A DNA stretch of 43,343 bases. Source: Bacteroidales bacterium. GTDB lineage: Bacteria > Bacteroidota > Bacteroidia > Bacteroidales > F082. The stretch's first letter is position 1. Each line of letters begins with the position of its first letter. The translations under genes and the position numbers were made by a program. A model generated the notes under the pieces. That model was not told where the DNA came from, did not search any database, and saw nothing but the letters and a program-made list of their open reading frames with translations. Where the stretch lies: contig JAKSNC010000014.1 in assembly GCA_024400195.1 (NCBI GenBank), positions 1-43,343 of the forward strand, in the 5' to 3' direction. Below, one piece after another: positions 8,165 through 17,780 of this stretch.

Positions 8165-10510
8165 CTAAAACGATTCTGCTAAGAATTTGTCAACGGCTTC
8201 CATAAACGTGAGGGCTTCCTGCTCCCAACATTCAAATTCGTCTGATTGATCCATCTTTATCAAAAATTCAGCTAATTCGTTTTTTTGAAGTTGGATGAAC
8301 ATCGGTTTCATCCTGTGACAAATAGATTTTGCTTCTGAAAAAGAATGACTGTCAACACTTTTATTTAGAAATACGAGATTGTCGGCAGTCGTTTCAGCAA
8401 AGGTGTTCAGAATCTGCTCGATGACAGCCTCGTCTCCGCCGAACATTTCGTCAAGTATGGGGTATGATTTCGCAAAACGAGACTTCTTCTTTGTCATTTC
8501 GACTTCATTACAATGAAATAATGTTGTTAAATCGTTGATTGTAAATGGTTTTCTTAGATAGCCGTCGAAACCTTGAGATTTGGCCAAAATATCGCTGTAT
8601 TCGGTCCGCGCCGTCATCAGAACGACGATGTTTTCTTTGTTCCTTGCTTTGACGGCTTTGAGGATGTCGTTGCCGCTCAAAGCACCCATTTCACGGTCGG
8701 TTATAACAGCGTCGTATTGCGAAATCTTGTCTAAGACTTCGTCAAATTCGGCTTTGGAACAGCATGTCTCGGCCTCTATCTCAATGCGTTTCAGCATAGC
8801 CAATATTACCGCTAACAAATTCGCGTCGTCGTCAATGACAAGGATTTTTTTGATGTCTTTTTTGATAATATTTTCAGAATCAATTGTTTCAATAGGTATT
8901 TCCACCCTGAACCTTGTTCCCACGCCCGTCTCCGACCAGACTTCTATTGTTCCCTGCAGAAATTCGACGAGCCCTTTCACAACGTAGAGTCCGAATCCGT
9001 TTCCCTCGGTCATGTTTTTGCTGTTGATTCGGCTGAACGGCTCGTAAATGTCCTCTAATTTGTCTTTGTCAATGCCGATGCCTTCGTCATTTACCTTGAA
9101 AACTAGTTTGTTGTTGTAAAGGAAAGACTGAAATTCGACGTTGCCGTGCAAAGTGTATTTGAGCGCGTTCGACAGCAGGTTCGTCAGTATCTGCTTGATT
9201 TTGAGAGGGTCGCTTTTGATGAGCACGGTCTTGTCGATTTCGTTTTGCGTGACGAATCCGAGTTTTCTGCTCATGGCAATCGGGCTGAACATGTGTATGA
9301 GGCTTTCGCATAGTTCGTATGCGTTGAACTGCGAGATTGACAGTGTCTGATTTCCTTGCTCAAGGCTTGAGAAATCAAGGAGGTTGGTGAGGAGGTCGAG
9401 TATGTGCGCGGCCGATTCCTGCATCGAGCCGAGCCGTTGTTTTTCATCATCGCCGGCATCAATGTGCATCAGTTCGATGTTGCCGATGATAGACGAAAGA
9501 GGCGCCTTGATGTCGTGCGATACCGACAAAAGCAGTTTGTGCCGACTGTCCATCAGTTTTTCGACTTGTCTTTTTGCCTGTTCGGTCTCTCTTTTAGCCT
9601 TCGCAAGACGGTGTATATTGCTGAAAATGAGAATGATAAATAATATTATTAACGATAGGACTATTGCCGTTCCGTATGTCGAAATGCTGATGTTGTGGTC
9701 GATGTCTTCTTCGCTTTTGCTGATGTCTTCCGATATTCTTTTGATAGCGTTTTGGTGTAGCAACAACAGTACTTTAGTCAGTTCTTCGTTAATATTCCTG
9801 TCGTTGTTGATGAATGATTCGTATTGTTTGCGCATTTTCTCCATCCGTTTGATTTGTTCGTGGGTGCCTTTCTCGGTCACTTCGCGGATGTCGGAAAAAA
9901 TCGCCGTCGTGTCGATGTCGGTCTGCCGGATGTCTTGAACGCTGTCGATTGTCGTTGTTGTCGTTATGATGACGCTGTCTTGTTCTTCGGATGAAGAGAA
10001 GAGGTCGAGAAATCGTCTTCCGAAACCGCGCCGTGTTTTTTTCACGATGACGGTGTCCTGTTTCGTTGTCGTTATCTGCGTCGTACTTTTGATTTCCGGC
10101 TTCTGTTCTGAGGTGTGTTTCGACAGGATTGCGTATATCTCGTCGTACGGGTTGAAGGTCTCGAAATGCCTCGCGATGTTTGAAATAGACTTTTCCTTTT
10201 TCTTCAGAAGTAGCGATAATGTGTCAATTGTTAGTCTTTCTTCAGAAAAAGATATTGATAATGAGTCTGCTGTTGTTTTTATATCCTTTTGAAGAGAAAC
10301 AAATGCTTTCAGGCTTTTAGTATTGCCGTTGGCGATGAAGATGTCGGCTTGATGTTGAGCTTCATTGACTTCCGTGATGAGTTTGTTCGTAAGAGCCAAT
10401 GTCTTTTCGCTTTCGCGGATGTTGGAACGTCGTTGTGATGTGTCATCTCGCATCAGTTTGAGGAAATAAACGAGGCCGGCGGCGAGTAATATAACGAAAA
10501 AACCCACCAT
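8165..10510 (-). CDS. hybrid sensor histidine kinase with receiver and HPt-like domain
   Basis: This is a 781-residue membrane kinase. TM1 lies at residues ~2-20, followed by a ~250-residue sensor region rich in predicted coiled coil, then TM2 at ~275-297 and a linker coiled coil. The dimerisation/phosphoacceptor box is VSHDIKAPLSS with His332. The ATP-binding domain has N and G boxes (NLLSNALKYT, DEGIGIDKDKL, GNGFGLYVVKG). A receiver domain follows, with VIDDDAN and phosphoacceptor Asp605 (VITDREMG), and then a C-terminal HPt-like helix bundle with His732 in CHRMKP. All catalytic positions are intact, so a full phosphorelay is possible. No output response regulator is adjacent. In-frame codons continue upstream of ATG 10510 to a stop at 10598-10600, but without another ATG. 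The signal sensed is unknown. Confidence 0.9.
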   Translation of the reverse strand: MVGFFVILLAAGLVYFLKLMRDDTSQRRSNIRESEKTLALTNKLITEVNEAQHQADIFIANGNTKSLKAFVSLQKDIKTTADSLSISFSEERLTIDTLSLLLKKKEKSISNIARHFETFNPYDEIYAILSKHTSEQKPEIKSTTQITTTKQDTVIVKKTRRGFGRRFLDLFSSSEEQDSVIITTTTTIDSVQDIRQTDIDTTAIFSDIREVTEKGTHEQIKRMEKMRKQYESFINNDRNINEELTKVLLLLHQNAIKRISEDISKSEEDIDHNISISTYGTAIVLSLIILFIILIFSNIHRLAKAKRETEQAKRQVEKLMDSRHKLLLSVSHDIKAPLSSIIGNIELMHIDAGDDEKQRLGSMQESAAHILDLLTNLLDFSSLEQGNQTLSISQFNAYELCESLIHMFSPIAMSRKLGFVTQNEIDKTVLIKSDPLKIKQILTNLLSNALKYTLHGNVEFQSFLYNNKLVFKVNDEGIGIDKDKLEDIYEPFSRINSKNMTEGNGFGLYVVKGLVEFLQGTIEVWSETGVGTRFRVEIPIETIDSENIIKKDIKKILVIDDDANLLAVILAMLKRIEIEAETCCSKAEFDEVLDKISQYDAVITDREMGALSGNDILKAVKARNKENIVVLMTARTEYSDILAKSQGFDGYLRKPFTINDLTTLFHCNEVEMTKKKSRFAKSYPILDEMFGGDEAVIEQILNTFAETTADNLVFLNKSVDSHSFSEAKSICHRMKPMFIQLQKNELAEFLIKMDQSDEFECWEQEALTFMEAVDKFLAESF

Positions 10511-10608
10511 GACCGTATTCGTGCGGAGACGGCTGTCGTAATGTCTGATATGTTTGTTTTTTTTCAGGATGCGATTGTTTTTCAGATGATTATAGCGTTA
10601 GGATAGAC

Positions 10609-13425
10609 TTATTTCCCATCGGTGTTTATTTTGTTGACGAGGCATTTTCCCGTGTGTGACGCGGCGCATTTTATGATGTCTTCCGGAGTGCCTTCAAAAA
10701 CGATGTTTCCGCCTTTGTCACCGCCTTCCGGACCGAGGTCGATAATCCAGTCCGCCATCTTTATCACATCAGGGTCGTGTTCAATAACGACGATGGAATG
10801 TCCTCTGTCTATCAATGCGTTAAATGCAGCCATGAGTTTGTTTACGTCGTGGAAGTGCAGTCCGGTCGTCGGTTCGTCGAAGATGAAGAGCGTAGGCTTG
10901 CTTTCTGCTCCGTTGATGAGGAATGACGCGAGTTTTATGCGTTGTGCCTCGCCGCCCGAAAGCGTTGATGACGGCTGTCCGACCTTGAGATAACCGAGTC
11001 CGACGTCTTGCAGTGCCTTCATCTTGGCGATGATGCGTTCCGTGATGTTTTTGTAATTGCTTTCGGCACGGAAAAAGTCCACGGCTTCGTCGATTGTCAT
11101 ATCAAGAATCTCGCTGATATTCTTGCCTTTGAACTTGATTTCGAGAGTCTCTTCCTTGTAGCGTGTCCCGTGACAGACGTCACAGGTGAGGAAGAGGTCG
11201 GCCATAAACTGCATCTCGATTTTGAGGACGCCTTCGCCTTCGCAGTTGTCACAACGTCCGCCGGGCATGTTGAAAGAGAAATAACCGGCTTTGAGTCCGC
11301 GCATCTTTGCTAATTTCTGTTCCGCGAAAAGTTGCCTTATATCGTCGAATGCTTTGACGTAAGTTATTGGATTTGAACGAGTTGAACGTCCTATCGGGTT
11401 CTGGTCGATGTATTCCACGCCTTTAATGGCCGTCAAACTTCCCTGCATCTTTGCGAATGCGCCTGTTCTTTCTGAATTGCCGTCAAATTCGCGTTTTAAT
11501 GCATTGAAAATGATGTTATTAACTAATGACGATTTGCCGGATCCGGAGACGCCCGTGATGACGGTCAGCACATTGAGCGGAATCTTTACGTTGATGTTTT
11601 TCAGGTTGTTTTCCCTGCATCCGACAAACTCTATCGAATTGCGCCATTTCCTTCGTCTTGCGGGAAGTTTGACCTCCATTTCTCCGGACAGATATTTTGC
11701 CGTCAGCGAGTCGCCTTTTTTCGTCATTTCTTCCATAGTACCTTGAAAGACAAGCTTTCCGCCGTTACTTCCTGCCAAAGGACCTATGTCGATTATCTGG
11801 TCGGCACTGCGAATGATTTCTTCGTCATGTTCGACCACGATGACCGTGTTTCCGATGTCGCGCAGTTTGCGCAAAACGTTGATGAGTCTTTCGGTGTCTC
11901 GCTGATGTAGGCCGATGCTTGGCTCGTCGAGAATGTAAATCGAACCGACGAGGCTGCTCCCCAATGATGTCGCGAGGTTTATACGTTGGGCTTCGCCGCC
12001 TGAAAGTGTGTTGGCAGCTCTGTTAAGTGTCAGATAACCAAGGCCGATCTCAATCATGAAACTTATGCGGTTGCGAATCTCCGTCAGAAGTCTTTCCGCC
12101 ACGACGCTGTCGGTTTTTGAGAGTTTGAGGTTGTCGAAGAAGTCTTTCAGTTCAGTCATCGGCATTGATACTAACTGAGTTATGTCTTTGCCTCCGACCT
12201 TTACATACGTTGCTTCTAAGCGGAGTCGCGTTCCATGACAATCTGGGCACGTCGTCTTTCCCCTATAGCGGGCGAGAATTACGCGATACTGTATCTTATA
12301 TGACTGTTCTTCAACGTCTTTGAAAAAATCGTTGATGCCTCTGAAATGAGAAGTCCCGTCCCAAAGCATCCGTTTCTGCTTCTCGTTTAACTCAATGTAC
12401 GGCTTGTGAATAGGGAATCCGCTTTTAGATGCGTTAAGTATAACATTATCACGCCATAAGCCCATTTTCTCTCCTCGCCAGCATGCTACGGCTCCATCAT
12501 AAACCGACAGAGTCTTGTTTGGAATGACGAGATCCTCGTCAATGCCGATTGTGCTTCCGAAACCGTTACATTTTTTGCAGGCCCCATAAGGATTGTTGAA
12601 CGAGAAAAGGTGTGGCGAAGGCTGCTCGAAAGTGATTCCGTCGGCTTCAAAACGCGAACAAAACTGATGCTGTTTCTTCTTTCCGTCAATGTCAACGACA
12701 ACGACGCAGGTTCCGTTTCCTTCGTAAAAAGCTGTCTGCACAGAATCGGCAATCTGCGATGTCTGCGATTTAGTGTCTGCATTGGCGCGAAGCCTGTCAA
12801 TCATGATGTAACTGTCTGATTTACATTTCTTGGGACAGTCTGTCAGTACGTCTTCGATGCGTCTCGTCTCACCGGAAATCATTATTCTGTTGAAGCCTTG
12901 CTGAAGCACCGTTTCAAGATGTTCCTTGAAGTTTCTTCCTTCTGGAATGATTATCGGCGACAAGATATAGATGATGCCTTCTTGTTGTTCTATAATGAAA
13001 TCCACGACGTCGGATGGCTGATGACATTTCACTTCTATGCCTGAAACGGGAGAGAATGTCTTACCGACACGCGCGAAAAGGAGTTTGAGGTATTCGTAAA
13101 TTTCGGTTGTCGTCCCGACTGTCGAACGCGGGTTGTGCGTGTTTGTGTGCTGCTCGATGGCGATGGCGGGCGAGAGACCGTCGATGAGCCCAACATCAGG
13201 CTTGCTGATACGTCCCATAAACTGTCGCGCGTACGAACTCAGACTCTCGACGTAGCGGCGTTGCCCTTCGGCATAAATCGTGTCGAAAGCTAACGACGAC
13301 TTGCCCGAACCGGAAAGCCCCGTGATGACAATCAACTGGTTCTTAGGGATTTTCAGGCTCAGATTCTTCAAGTTGTTGACGTTGGCGTTCCGAATGTCAA
13401 TATATGATGTCTTGTTTGCCTTCAA
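10609..13425 (-). CDS. uvrA: excinuclease ABC subunit A
   Basis: This is a 938-residue UvrA, the DNA damage sensor of nucleotide excision repair, which loads UvrB. Two ABC ATPase modules are visible. The first has Walker A GLSGSGKSSLAFDT (~35) and signature LSGGEAQRINLA. The second has Walker A GVSGSGKSSLVNN and signature LSGGEAQRIKLA, with Walker B FIFDEPTTGLHFHD. Zinc-binding cysteine pairs are present (CKKCNGFG, CPDCHGTR, CDNCEGEG, CDVCHGTR). The length is normal for the family. The start ATG at 13425 begins MKANKTSYIDIRNANVNNLKN, which matches the usual N-terminus. It is the first gene of a minus-strand pair with the hybrid kinase downstream, about 98 bases away. Confidence 0.97.
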   Translation of the reverse strand: MKANKTSYIDIRNANVNNLKNLSLKIPKNQLIVITGLSGSGKSSLAFDTIYAEGQRRYVESLSSYARQFMGRISKPDVGLIDGLSPAIAIEQHTNTHNPRSTVGTTTEIYEYLKLLFARVGKTFSPVSGIEVKCHQPSDVVDFIIEQQEGIIYILSPIIIPEGRNFKEHLETVLQQGFNRIMISGETRRIEDVLTDCPKKCKSDSYIMIDRLRANADTKSQTSQIADSVQTAFYEGNGTCVVVVDIDGKKKQHQFCSRFEADGITFEQPSPHLFSFNNPYGACKKCNGFGSTIGIDEDLVIPNKTLSVYDGAVACWRGEKMGLWRDNVILNASKSGFPIHKPYIELNEKQKRMLWDGTSHFRGINDFFKDVEEQSYKIQYRVILARYRGKTTCPDCHGTRLRLEATYVKVGGKDITQLVSMPMTELKDFFDNLKLSKTDSVVAERLLTEIRNRISFMIEIGLGYLTLNRAANTLSGGEAQRINLATSLGSSLVGSIYILDEPSIGLHQRDTERLINVLRKLRDIGNTVIVVEHDEEIIRSADQIIDIGPLAGSNGGKLVFQGTMEEMTKKGDSLTAKYLSGEMEVKLPARRRKWRNSIEFVGCRENNLKNINVKIPLNVLTVITGVSGSGKSSLVNNIIFNALKREFDGNSERTGAFAKMQGSLTAIKGVEYIDQNPIGRSTRSNPITYVKAFDDIRQLFAEQKLAKMRGLKAGYFSFNMPGGRCDNCEGEGVLKIEMQFMADLFLTCDVCHGTRYKEETLEIKFKGKNISEILDMTIDEAVDFFRAESNYKNITERIIAKMKALQDVGLGYLKVGQPSSTLSGGEAQRIKLASFLINGAESKPTLFIFDEPTTGLHFHDVNKLMAAFNALIDRGHSIVVIEHDPDVIKMADWIIDLGPEGGDKGGNIVFEGTPEDIIKCAASHTGKCLVNKINTDGK

Positions 13426-13444
13426 AAGTGAAAAATTTAGGGTG

Positions 13445-13452
13445 CAAAGTTA
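13445..13452 (-). promoter_or_regulatory. -7 element TAACTTTG of uvrA
   Basis: The minus strand reads TAACTTTG, a match to TAnnTTTG, 19 bases from the uvrA ATG. No convincing -33 TTG was found. Confidence 0.5.
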
Positions 13453-13546
13453 CGAAAAAAGCAGTTTTGGATTTATAGAATCTACCTTGAAAAGAATGCC
13501 AATAGCGCAGTTGAAAAAAATATTATATCGAAGCATAAAAAAAATA

Positions 13547-13577
13547 TCTGCGGATTTTTGATTTTTTTGTACATTTG
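13547..13577 (+). promoter_or_regulatory. promoter of the sigma factor gene
   Basis: TACATTTG at 13570-13577 matches the -7 consensus, and TCTG at 13547-13550 is a weak -33 with a 19-base spacer. The untranslated leader to the ATG at 13659 would be about 75 bases. Confidence 0.5.
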
Positions 13578-13658
13578 CGGTTCAAAAGTTTAACGCAAAA
13601 AATAGGAGAGAGGCTATAGAATAGATTTTTACCATTTCGTTTAATAAAAAAAAGACTT

Positions 13659-14246
13659 ATGTCTGAATTGACAGATCGTCAACTTGTTGACGCTTTTAGA
13701 AATGGTGATTCTGATAGTTTCGGCGTTCTTTTGAAACGTTATCAGAACAAGGTTTTTTCGTATATACTGATGCATGTGAAAAATCGTCAGCAGGCTGAGG
13801 ATTTGTTTCAGGATACATTCGTAAAAATCATACAGACCATCAAGTCGGGAGCTTATAGAGAAGAGGGAAAATTCCTCCAATTCGCGATTCGGATAGCACA
13901 TAATATCGTGATGGACAACTTCAGATATGGCTCACGGATTCCGGTTACGGACGGTCCGGATAAGGAGAAGAACATTGTCGATGATGTCAGAATTGAGGAC
14001 GGAAATGTCGAAGACCAGATGATGAGGGAACAGGTTTATGTCGATGTCGCAAAGCTGGTCGATATGCTTCCCGACGACCAGAGGGAAGTTGTCCACATGC
14101 GCATGTACGACGACTTTTCGTTCAAGGAGATAGCCGATATTACCAACGTGAGCATCAACACCGCTCTCGGAAGGATGAGGTACGCACTGATAAACTTGCG
14201 CAAGATGATCCATGAACACGGTTTGGATTTCTCGCTTGACGTGTAA
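13659..14246 (+). CDS. RNA polymerase sigma-70 family factor (ECF-like)
   Basis: This 195-residue protein has sigma region 2 at ~20-90 (FGVLLKRYQNKVFSYIL, then AEDLFQDTFVKIIQTI, the core-binding DLFQDTF box). Sigma region 4 lies at ~135-188 (LPDDQREVVHMRMYDDF and the helix-turn-helix FKEIADITNVSINTALGRMRYAL). The length and the lack of regions 1 and 3 fit an ECF-type or small group-4 sigma factor. No anti-sigma gene with a transmembrane segment follows, only a possible short ORF. It begins at ATG 13659 in an AT-rich leader. The regulon is unknown. It is the last gene before the lysine fermentation cluster and need not be related to it. Confidence 0.9.
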   Translation: MSELTDRQLVDAFRNGDSDSFGVLLKRYQNKVFSYILMHVKNRQQAEDLFQDTFVKIIQTIKSGAYREEGKFLQFAIRIAHNIVMDNFRYGSRIPVTDGPDKEKNIVDDVRIEDGNVEDQMMREQVYVDVAKLVDMLPDDQREVVHMRMYDDFSFKEIADITNVSINTALGRMRYALINLRKMIHEHGLDFSLDV

Positions 14247-14318
14247 AAGATTTTTTCCAAAATATGCAATAAAAATTAATAATCCGGCGTTTTGATGTCG
14301 TATAAATTCAAAATGCCT

Positions 14319-14465
14319 ATGGATAAAAAATCTACGTTATCAAAATTACAGAAAAACGACAAATTAAAAAATATCATACGGGAGTCCGTCTGTAGGAGGT
14401 TTCTCAATGAAGAGCCGTCGCAGGGCGTTTTGGATTCCCTGATGTTGTTTTGCCGCAGCGTGTAG
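14319..14465 (+). CDS. possible small protein following the sigma factor gene
   Basis: A 48-codon frame begins MDKKSTLSKLQKNDKLKNII and ends CRSV before TAG at 14463-14465. In-frame ATGs at 14313 and 14295 would lengthen it to 50 or 56 codons. It is basic and helical-looking at the N-terminus and sits 72 bases after the sigma gene on the same strand. That position is compatible with a short co-transcribed gene of the kind often found after Bacteroidota sigma factors. No motif is recognised and it may be non-coding. Confidence 0.35.
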   Translation: MDKKSTLSKLQKNDKLKNIIRESVCRRFLNEEPSQGVLDSLMLFCRSV

Positions 14466-14590
14466 AAATGTGACGATTTGACAGCCTGCTTTTTTATGGT
14501 TCGATATTTTTGACTTCTTAAAGTTGGAAATATCGTAAGCATTTCGACTCTTGTCTTCTGTCAAAAAAAATACACCTTATATAAAATACA

Positions 14591-14622
14591 CTTGTTTTTT
14601 CGGCTTGCTTTTTGTAAATTTG
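14591..14622 (+). promoter_or_regulatory. promoter of the lysine fermentation operon
   Basis: CTTG at 14591-14594, a 20-base spacer and TAAATTTG at 14615-14622 together form a good Bacteroidota promoter (TTTG, N19-21, TAnnTTTG). The atoD ATG follows 44 bases later. Confidence 0.7.
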
Positions 14623-14666
14623 CGGATTATATTTTGCGAAAAATAATGATTTAAATACAAATAGTT

Positions 14667-15317
14667 ATGAATAAGCAGATTACATTAGAACAGGCCGTCG
14701 AAAGAGTGCATGACGGCATGACGATTATGTTCGGCGGATTCCTCGGAGTAGGCAGCGCCGTTCAGATTATAGACGCAATCGTCGCCAAAGGCGTGAAAGA
14801 CCTTACGATTATTGCCAACGATACGGCATACGACAACGTCGCACACGGCAAACTCGTTGCCAACCATCAGGTGAAGAAGGCTATTGTGTCACACACCGGT
14901 ACTAACAAGGAAACGGCTGCGCAGAAGAACGCCGGAACGTTGGAAGTCGAATACGTTCCACAAGGAACTCTTGCTGAAAGGATTCGCGCTTATGGTGCAG
15001 GTTTAGGCGGTGTGTTGACACCGACAGGTCTCGGTACCATCATAGCCGACGGCAAGGAAATCGTCAAAGTTGACGGCAAAGATTATCTTCTCGAGAAACC
15101 TCTGAAGGCCGACATCGCATTCCTGCGCGCCAACATTGTTGACGAGGAAGGTAATATGGTGTTTTTGGGAACGACGCAGAATTTCAATCCCATGATGGCT
15201 ACTGCCGCCGATTATGTCGTCGTTGAGGCCGAAAAACTCGTCAAGAGGGGAGATATAGCTCCGGAACAAGTTCATGTTTCAGGCGTTTACGTTAATGCGA
15301 TTTATGTTGAAAAATAA
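14667..15317 (+). CDS. atoD: butyryl-CoA:acetoacetate CoA-transferase, subunit A
   Basis: This 216-residue protein is the alpha subunit of a family I CoA transferase. The glycine-rich [17 protein letters not shown] segment and the [10 protein letters not shown] region are characteristic, and the length equals that of AtoD/ScoA. With the beta subunit (atoA at 28 kb) it would move CoA from butyryl-CoA to acetoacetate, releasing butyrate and giving acetoacetyl-CoA at the end of lysine fermentation. It is the first gene of the operon, with 11 bases between its stop and kal. The two subunit genes are separated by about 12.7 kb, although the subunits must form a complex. The substrate assignment rests on the pathway context. 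Confidence 0.9.
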   Translation: MNKQITLEQAVERVHDGMTIMFGGFLGVGSAVQIIDAIVAKGVKDLTIIANDTAYDNVAHGKLVANHQVKKAIVSHTGTNKETAAQKNAGTLEVEYVPQGTLAERIRAYGAGLGGVLTPTGLGTIIADGKEIVKVDGKDYLLEKPLKADIAFLRANIVDEEGNMVFLGTTQNFNPMMATAADYVVVEAEKLVKRGDIAPEQVHVSGVYVNAIYVEK

Positions 15318-15328
15318 TTTTTAAGTCA

Positions 15329-15715
15329 ATGGAATACAGAACAAAACTTAGACTTCGTATGAGCGCAAAGGATGCTCATTACGGTGGAAATTTGGTTGAT
15401 GGCGCACACATGGTGCATCTTTTTGGTGATGTTGCAACGGAATTGCTCATAATGAGGGACGGCGATGAAGGTCTTTTCCGTGCGTACGACAGTATTGATT
15501 TTCTCGCTCCGGTCTATGCCGGCGACTATATTGAGGCTGAAGGCTGGATTGACAAGGAAGGCAATACTTCGCGTCACATGATGTTTGAAGCCCGTAAGGT
15601 AGCCGTTGCCCGTCCTGACATCTCGGCTTCAGCTGCCGACGAACTCGAAGAGCCAATCGTCGTTTGCCGCGCTTCAGGTACCTGCGTAACACCTAAAAAC
15701 TGTCAGAGGAAGTAA
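15329..15715 (+). CDS. kal: 3-aminobutyryl-CoA ammonia-lyase
   Basis: This is a 128-residue hotdog-fold enzyme that removes ammonia from 3-aminobutyryl-CoA, giving crotonyl-CoA. The N-terminus [20 protein letters not shown], the acyl-CoA-fold core ([20 protein letters not shown]) and the size match Kal of lysine fermenters. It sits between atoD and kce with gaps of 11 and 18 bases, as expected for one transcript. The identification is strengthened by kce and kdd directly downstream. Confidence 0.9.
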   Translation: MEYRTKLRLRMSAKDAHYGGNLVDGAHMVHLFGDVATELLIMRDGDEGLFRAYDSIDFLAPVYAGDYIEAEGWIDKEGNTSRHMMFEARKVAVARPDISASAADELEEPIVVCRASGTCVTPKNCQRK

Positions 15716-15733
15716 GAAACAAATTAATCAGCA

Positions 15734-16564
15734 ATGGATAAACTTATAATAACAGCCGCTATATGCGGTGCAGAAGTTACCAAGGAACAGAATCCCAACG
15801 TTCCTTATACCGTTGATGAAATTGTCCGTGAGGCCAAGTCAGCAGTCGATGCCGGAGCCGCCATCGTTCATCTTCATGTGCGTTTCGACGACGGTACTCC
15901 GACACAGAGCCGCGAGCGTTTTCAGGAATGTGAAGAAGCCATACTCAAGGTTTGCCCCGATGTCATCCTTATCCCTTCGACAGGTGGCGCAGTCGGTATG
16001 ACACCTGACGAGAGACTTCAGTCAACTGATACGAACCCGCTTCCGGAAATGGCTACCCTCGACTGTGGAACATGCAATTTCGGCGATGAGATTTTTGATA
16101 ACACGATGCCGACGATGCGCGCTTTCGGAAAACGTATGATAGAACGCGGTATCAAACCTGAATATGAATGCTTCGAGATGGGACATCTTGACACCATTCT
16201 GACAATGGCCCGTAAAGGCGAAGTGCCTGGTGCACCGATGCAGTTCAACTTCGTACTCGGCGTCCCTGGCTGCACCCCGGCAACCGTCGCCAACCTCTGC
16301 TGGCTCGTCAACGGCATTCCGGCAGGTTCGACATGGACAGTCACCGGAGTCGGTCGTAACGCCTTCCCGATGGCCGCTGCGGCAATAGCCATGGGCGGTA
16401 ACGTCCGCGTCGGATTTGAAGACAATCTTTATCTTTCAAAAGGCGTTCTCGCCAAATCAAACGGCGAACTCGTCGAGAAAGTCGTCCGCCTCGCAAAAGA
16501 ACTCGGACGTCCGATTGCGACATCAGCCGAAGCTCGCGAAATACTCGGATTGAAGAAGAGATAG
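15734..16564 (+). CDS. kce: 3-keto-5-aminohexanoate cleavage enzyme
   Basis: This is a 276-residue BKACE (DUF849) family TIM-barrel enzyme. It condenses 3-keto-5-aminohexanoate with acetyl-CoA and cleaves it to acetoacetate and 3-aminobutyryl-CoA. The zinc-binding HLH motif is at His46/His48 (IVHLHVRFDDG). These are the positions known in the characterised Kce. The C-terminal segment AMGGNVRVGFEDNLYLSKG supplies the third ligand Glu. It is cytosolic and follows kal closely. Length and motifs are intact. Confidence 0.95.
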   Translation: MDKLIITAAICGAEVTKEQNPNVPYTVDEIVREAKSAVDAGAAIVHLHVRFDDGTPTQSRERFQECEEAILKVCPDVILIPSTGGAVGMTPDERLQSTDTNPLPEMATLDCGTCNFGDEIFDNTMPTMRAFGKRMIERGIKPEYECFEMGHLDTILTMARKGEVPGAPMQFNFVLGVPGCTPATVANLCWLVNGIPAGSTWTVTGVGRNAFPMAAAAIAMGGNVRVGFEDNLYLSKGVLAKSNGELVEKVVRLAKELGRPIATSAEAREILGLKKR

Positions 16565-16616
16565 TTTAGATTTTTTTATAAACAATTGAATAACAACTTT
16601 TAAATTTATAAATAAA

Positions 16617-17690
16617 ATGCAGAAAAAAGGAAATAAATACGGTACACACCGCGTAATCGAACCCAAAGGCGTTCTTCCACAGCCAGCCAACAAACTTGAC
16701 AACAATATGGACGAAATCTACGACAATGAGATTTTGATTGACGTCCAGACTTTGAATATCGACTCGGCATCGTTCACCGACATTCATAACTATGCAAAAC
16801 AGCAGGCCGGTGAAGGCGCAAGCGAAGCCAAGATTATGGAAGAAGTGAAGAAGGAGATGCTTTACAACGTCGAATTGCAGGGCAAACACCGTAACCGTCG
16901 TACAGGTTCCGGCGGTATGCTTCTCGGTAAGGTTGAAAAAATCGGTGACGCTCTGAAAGGTAAAATCGATCTGAAAGAAGGCGACCGCGTTGCAACTCTC
17001 GTCTCATTGTCACTGACACCTCTCCGTATTGACGAAATCTTAGCTATCCGTCCTGATGTCGATCAAGTCGATATTAAAGGCAAGGCTATTCTTTTCGAAA
17101 GCGGTATTTATGCAAAGATTCCGACCGATATGCCCGAAAAACTCGCTCTGTCAGCTCTCGACGTTGCCGGTGCTCCGGCTCAGACAGCAAAACTCTGCCA
17201 GTATGGTCAGAATGTCGTCATCCTCGGTGCCGGTGGTAAGAGCGGAATGCTCTGCTGCTACGAGGCTAAGAAGCGCGTCGGTGTTACCGGAAAGGTCATT
17301 GGTCTCGCCAACAGCCCGAAATCGACCAACCGTATCAAGGAGCTCGGCTTCTGCGATGTCGTTGAAAGCGTCGCCGGCATGACTCCGGTTCAGGTTCACG
17401 AACTCGTCGAAAAACTCACCAATGGCAAGATGGCTGATGTGACCATCAACTGCGTCAACGTTCCGGATCAGGAAATGACCGCAATCCTCTGCACGAAGGA
17501 TGATGGCGTCGTCTATTTCTTCTCAATGGCGACCAGCTTTACTAAGGCTTCTCTCGGTGCCGAAGGTATTGGTGCTGACGTGAATATGATTATGGGTAAC
17601 GGATATACCAAAGGTCACGCCGAGTTCACACTTCAGGAACTCCGCGAATGCCCGAAACTCCGTAAGATTTTTGAAGAACTTTATGCATAA
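16617..17690 (+). CDS. kdd: L-erythro-3,5-diaminohexanoate dehydrogenase
   Basis: This is a 357-residue NAD(P)-dependent oxidative deaminase that converts 3,5-diaminohexanoate to 3-keto-5-aminohexanoate and ammonia. It has a zinc-less alcohol dehydrogenase-like fold, and the Rossmann segment VVILGAGGKSGMLCCYEAK lies at ~201-219. The N-terminus NKYGTHRVIEPKGVLPQPA is typical of Kdd. It is located between kce and kamA, as in other lysine clusters. The start ATG at 16617 follows an AT-rich 52-base gap. Confidence 0.93.
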   Translation: MQKKGNKYGTHRVIEPKGVLPQPANKLDNNMDEIYDNEILIDVQTLNIDSASFTDIHNYAKQQAGEGASEAKIMEEVKKEMLYNVELQGKHRNRRTGSGGMLLGKVEKIGDALKGKIDLKEGDRVATLVSLSLTPLRIDEILAIRPDVDQVDIKGKAILFESGIYAKIPTDMPEKLALSALDVAGAPAQTAKLCQYGQNVVILGAGGKSGMLCCYEAKKRVGVTGKVIGLANSPKSTNRIKELGFCDVVESVAGMTPVQVHELVEKLTNGKMADVTINCVNVPDQEMTAILCTKDDGVVYFFSMATSFTKASLGAEGIGADVNMIMGNGYTKGHAEFTLQELRECPKLRKIFEELYA

Positions 17691-17694
17691 CCGA

Positions 17695-17757
17695 TTTTAG
17701 CCATTAGTTGTTAGCCATTAGTCGCCAAACACGGCAACCAATGGCTAATGGCTAAAA
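17695..17757. repeat. hairpin built from repeated ATTAGCC words between kdd and kamA
   Basis: TTTTAGCCATTAG (17695-17707) pairs perfectly with CTAATGGCTAAAA (17745-17757). A second AGCCATTAG copy lies inside at 17713-17721, so several registers can pair. It begins right after the kdd stop. It could modulate transcript ends inside the operon, or be one of this genome's dispersed intergenic word repeats. Confidence 0.75.
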
Positions 17758-17780
17758 GCTAAAAGTTAAAAGCTGAAATT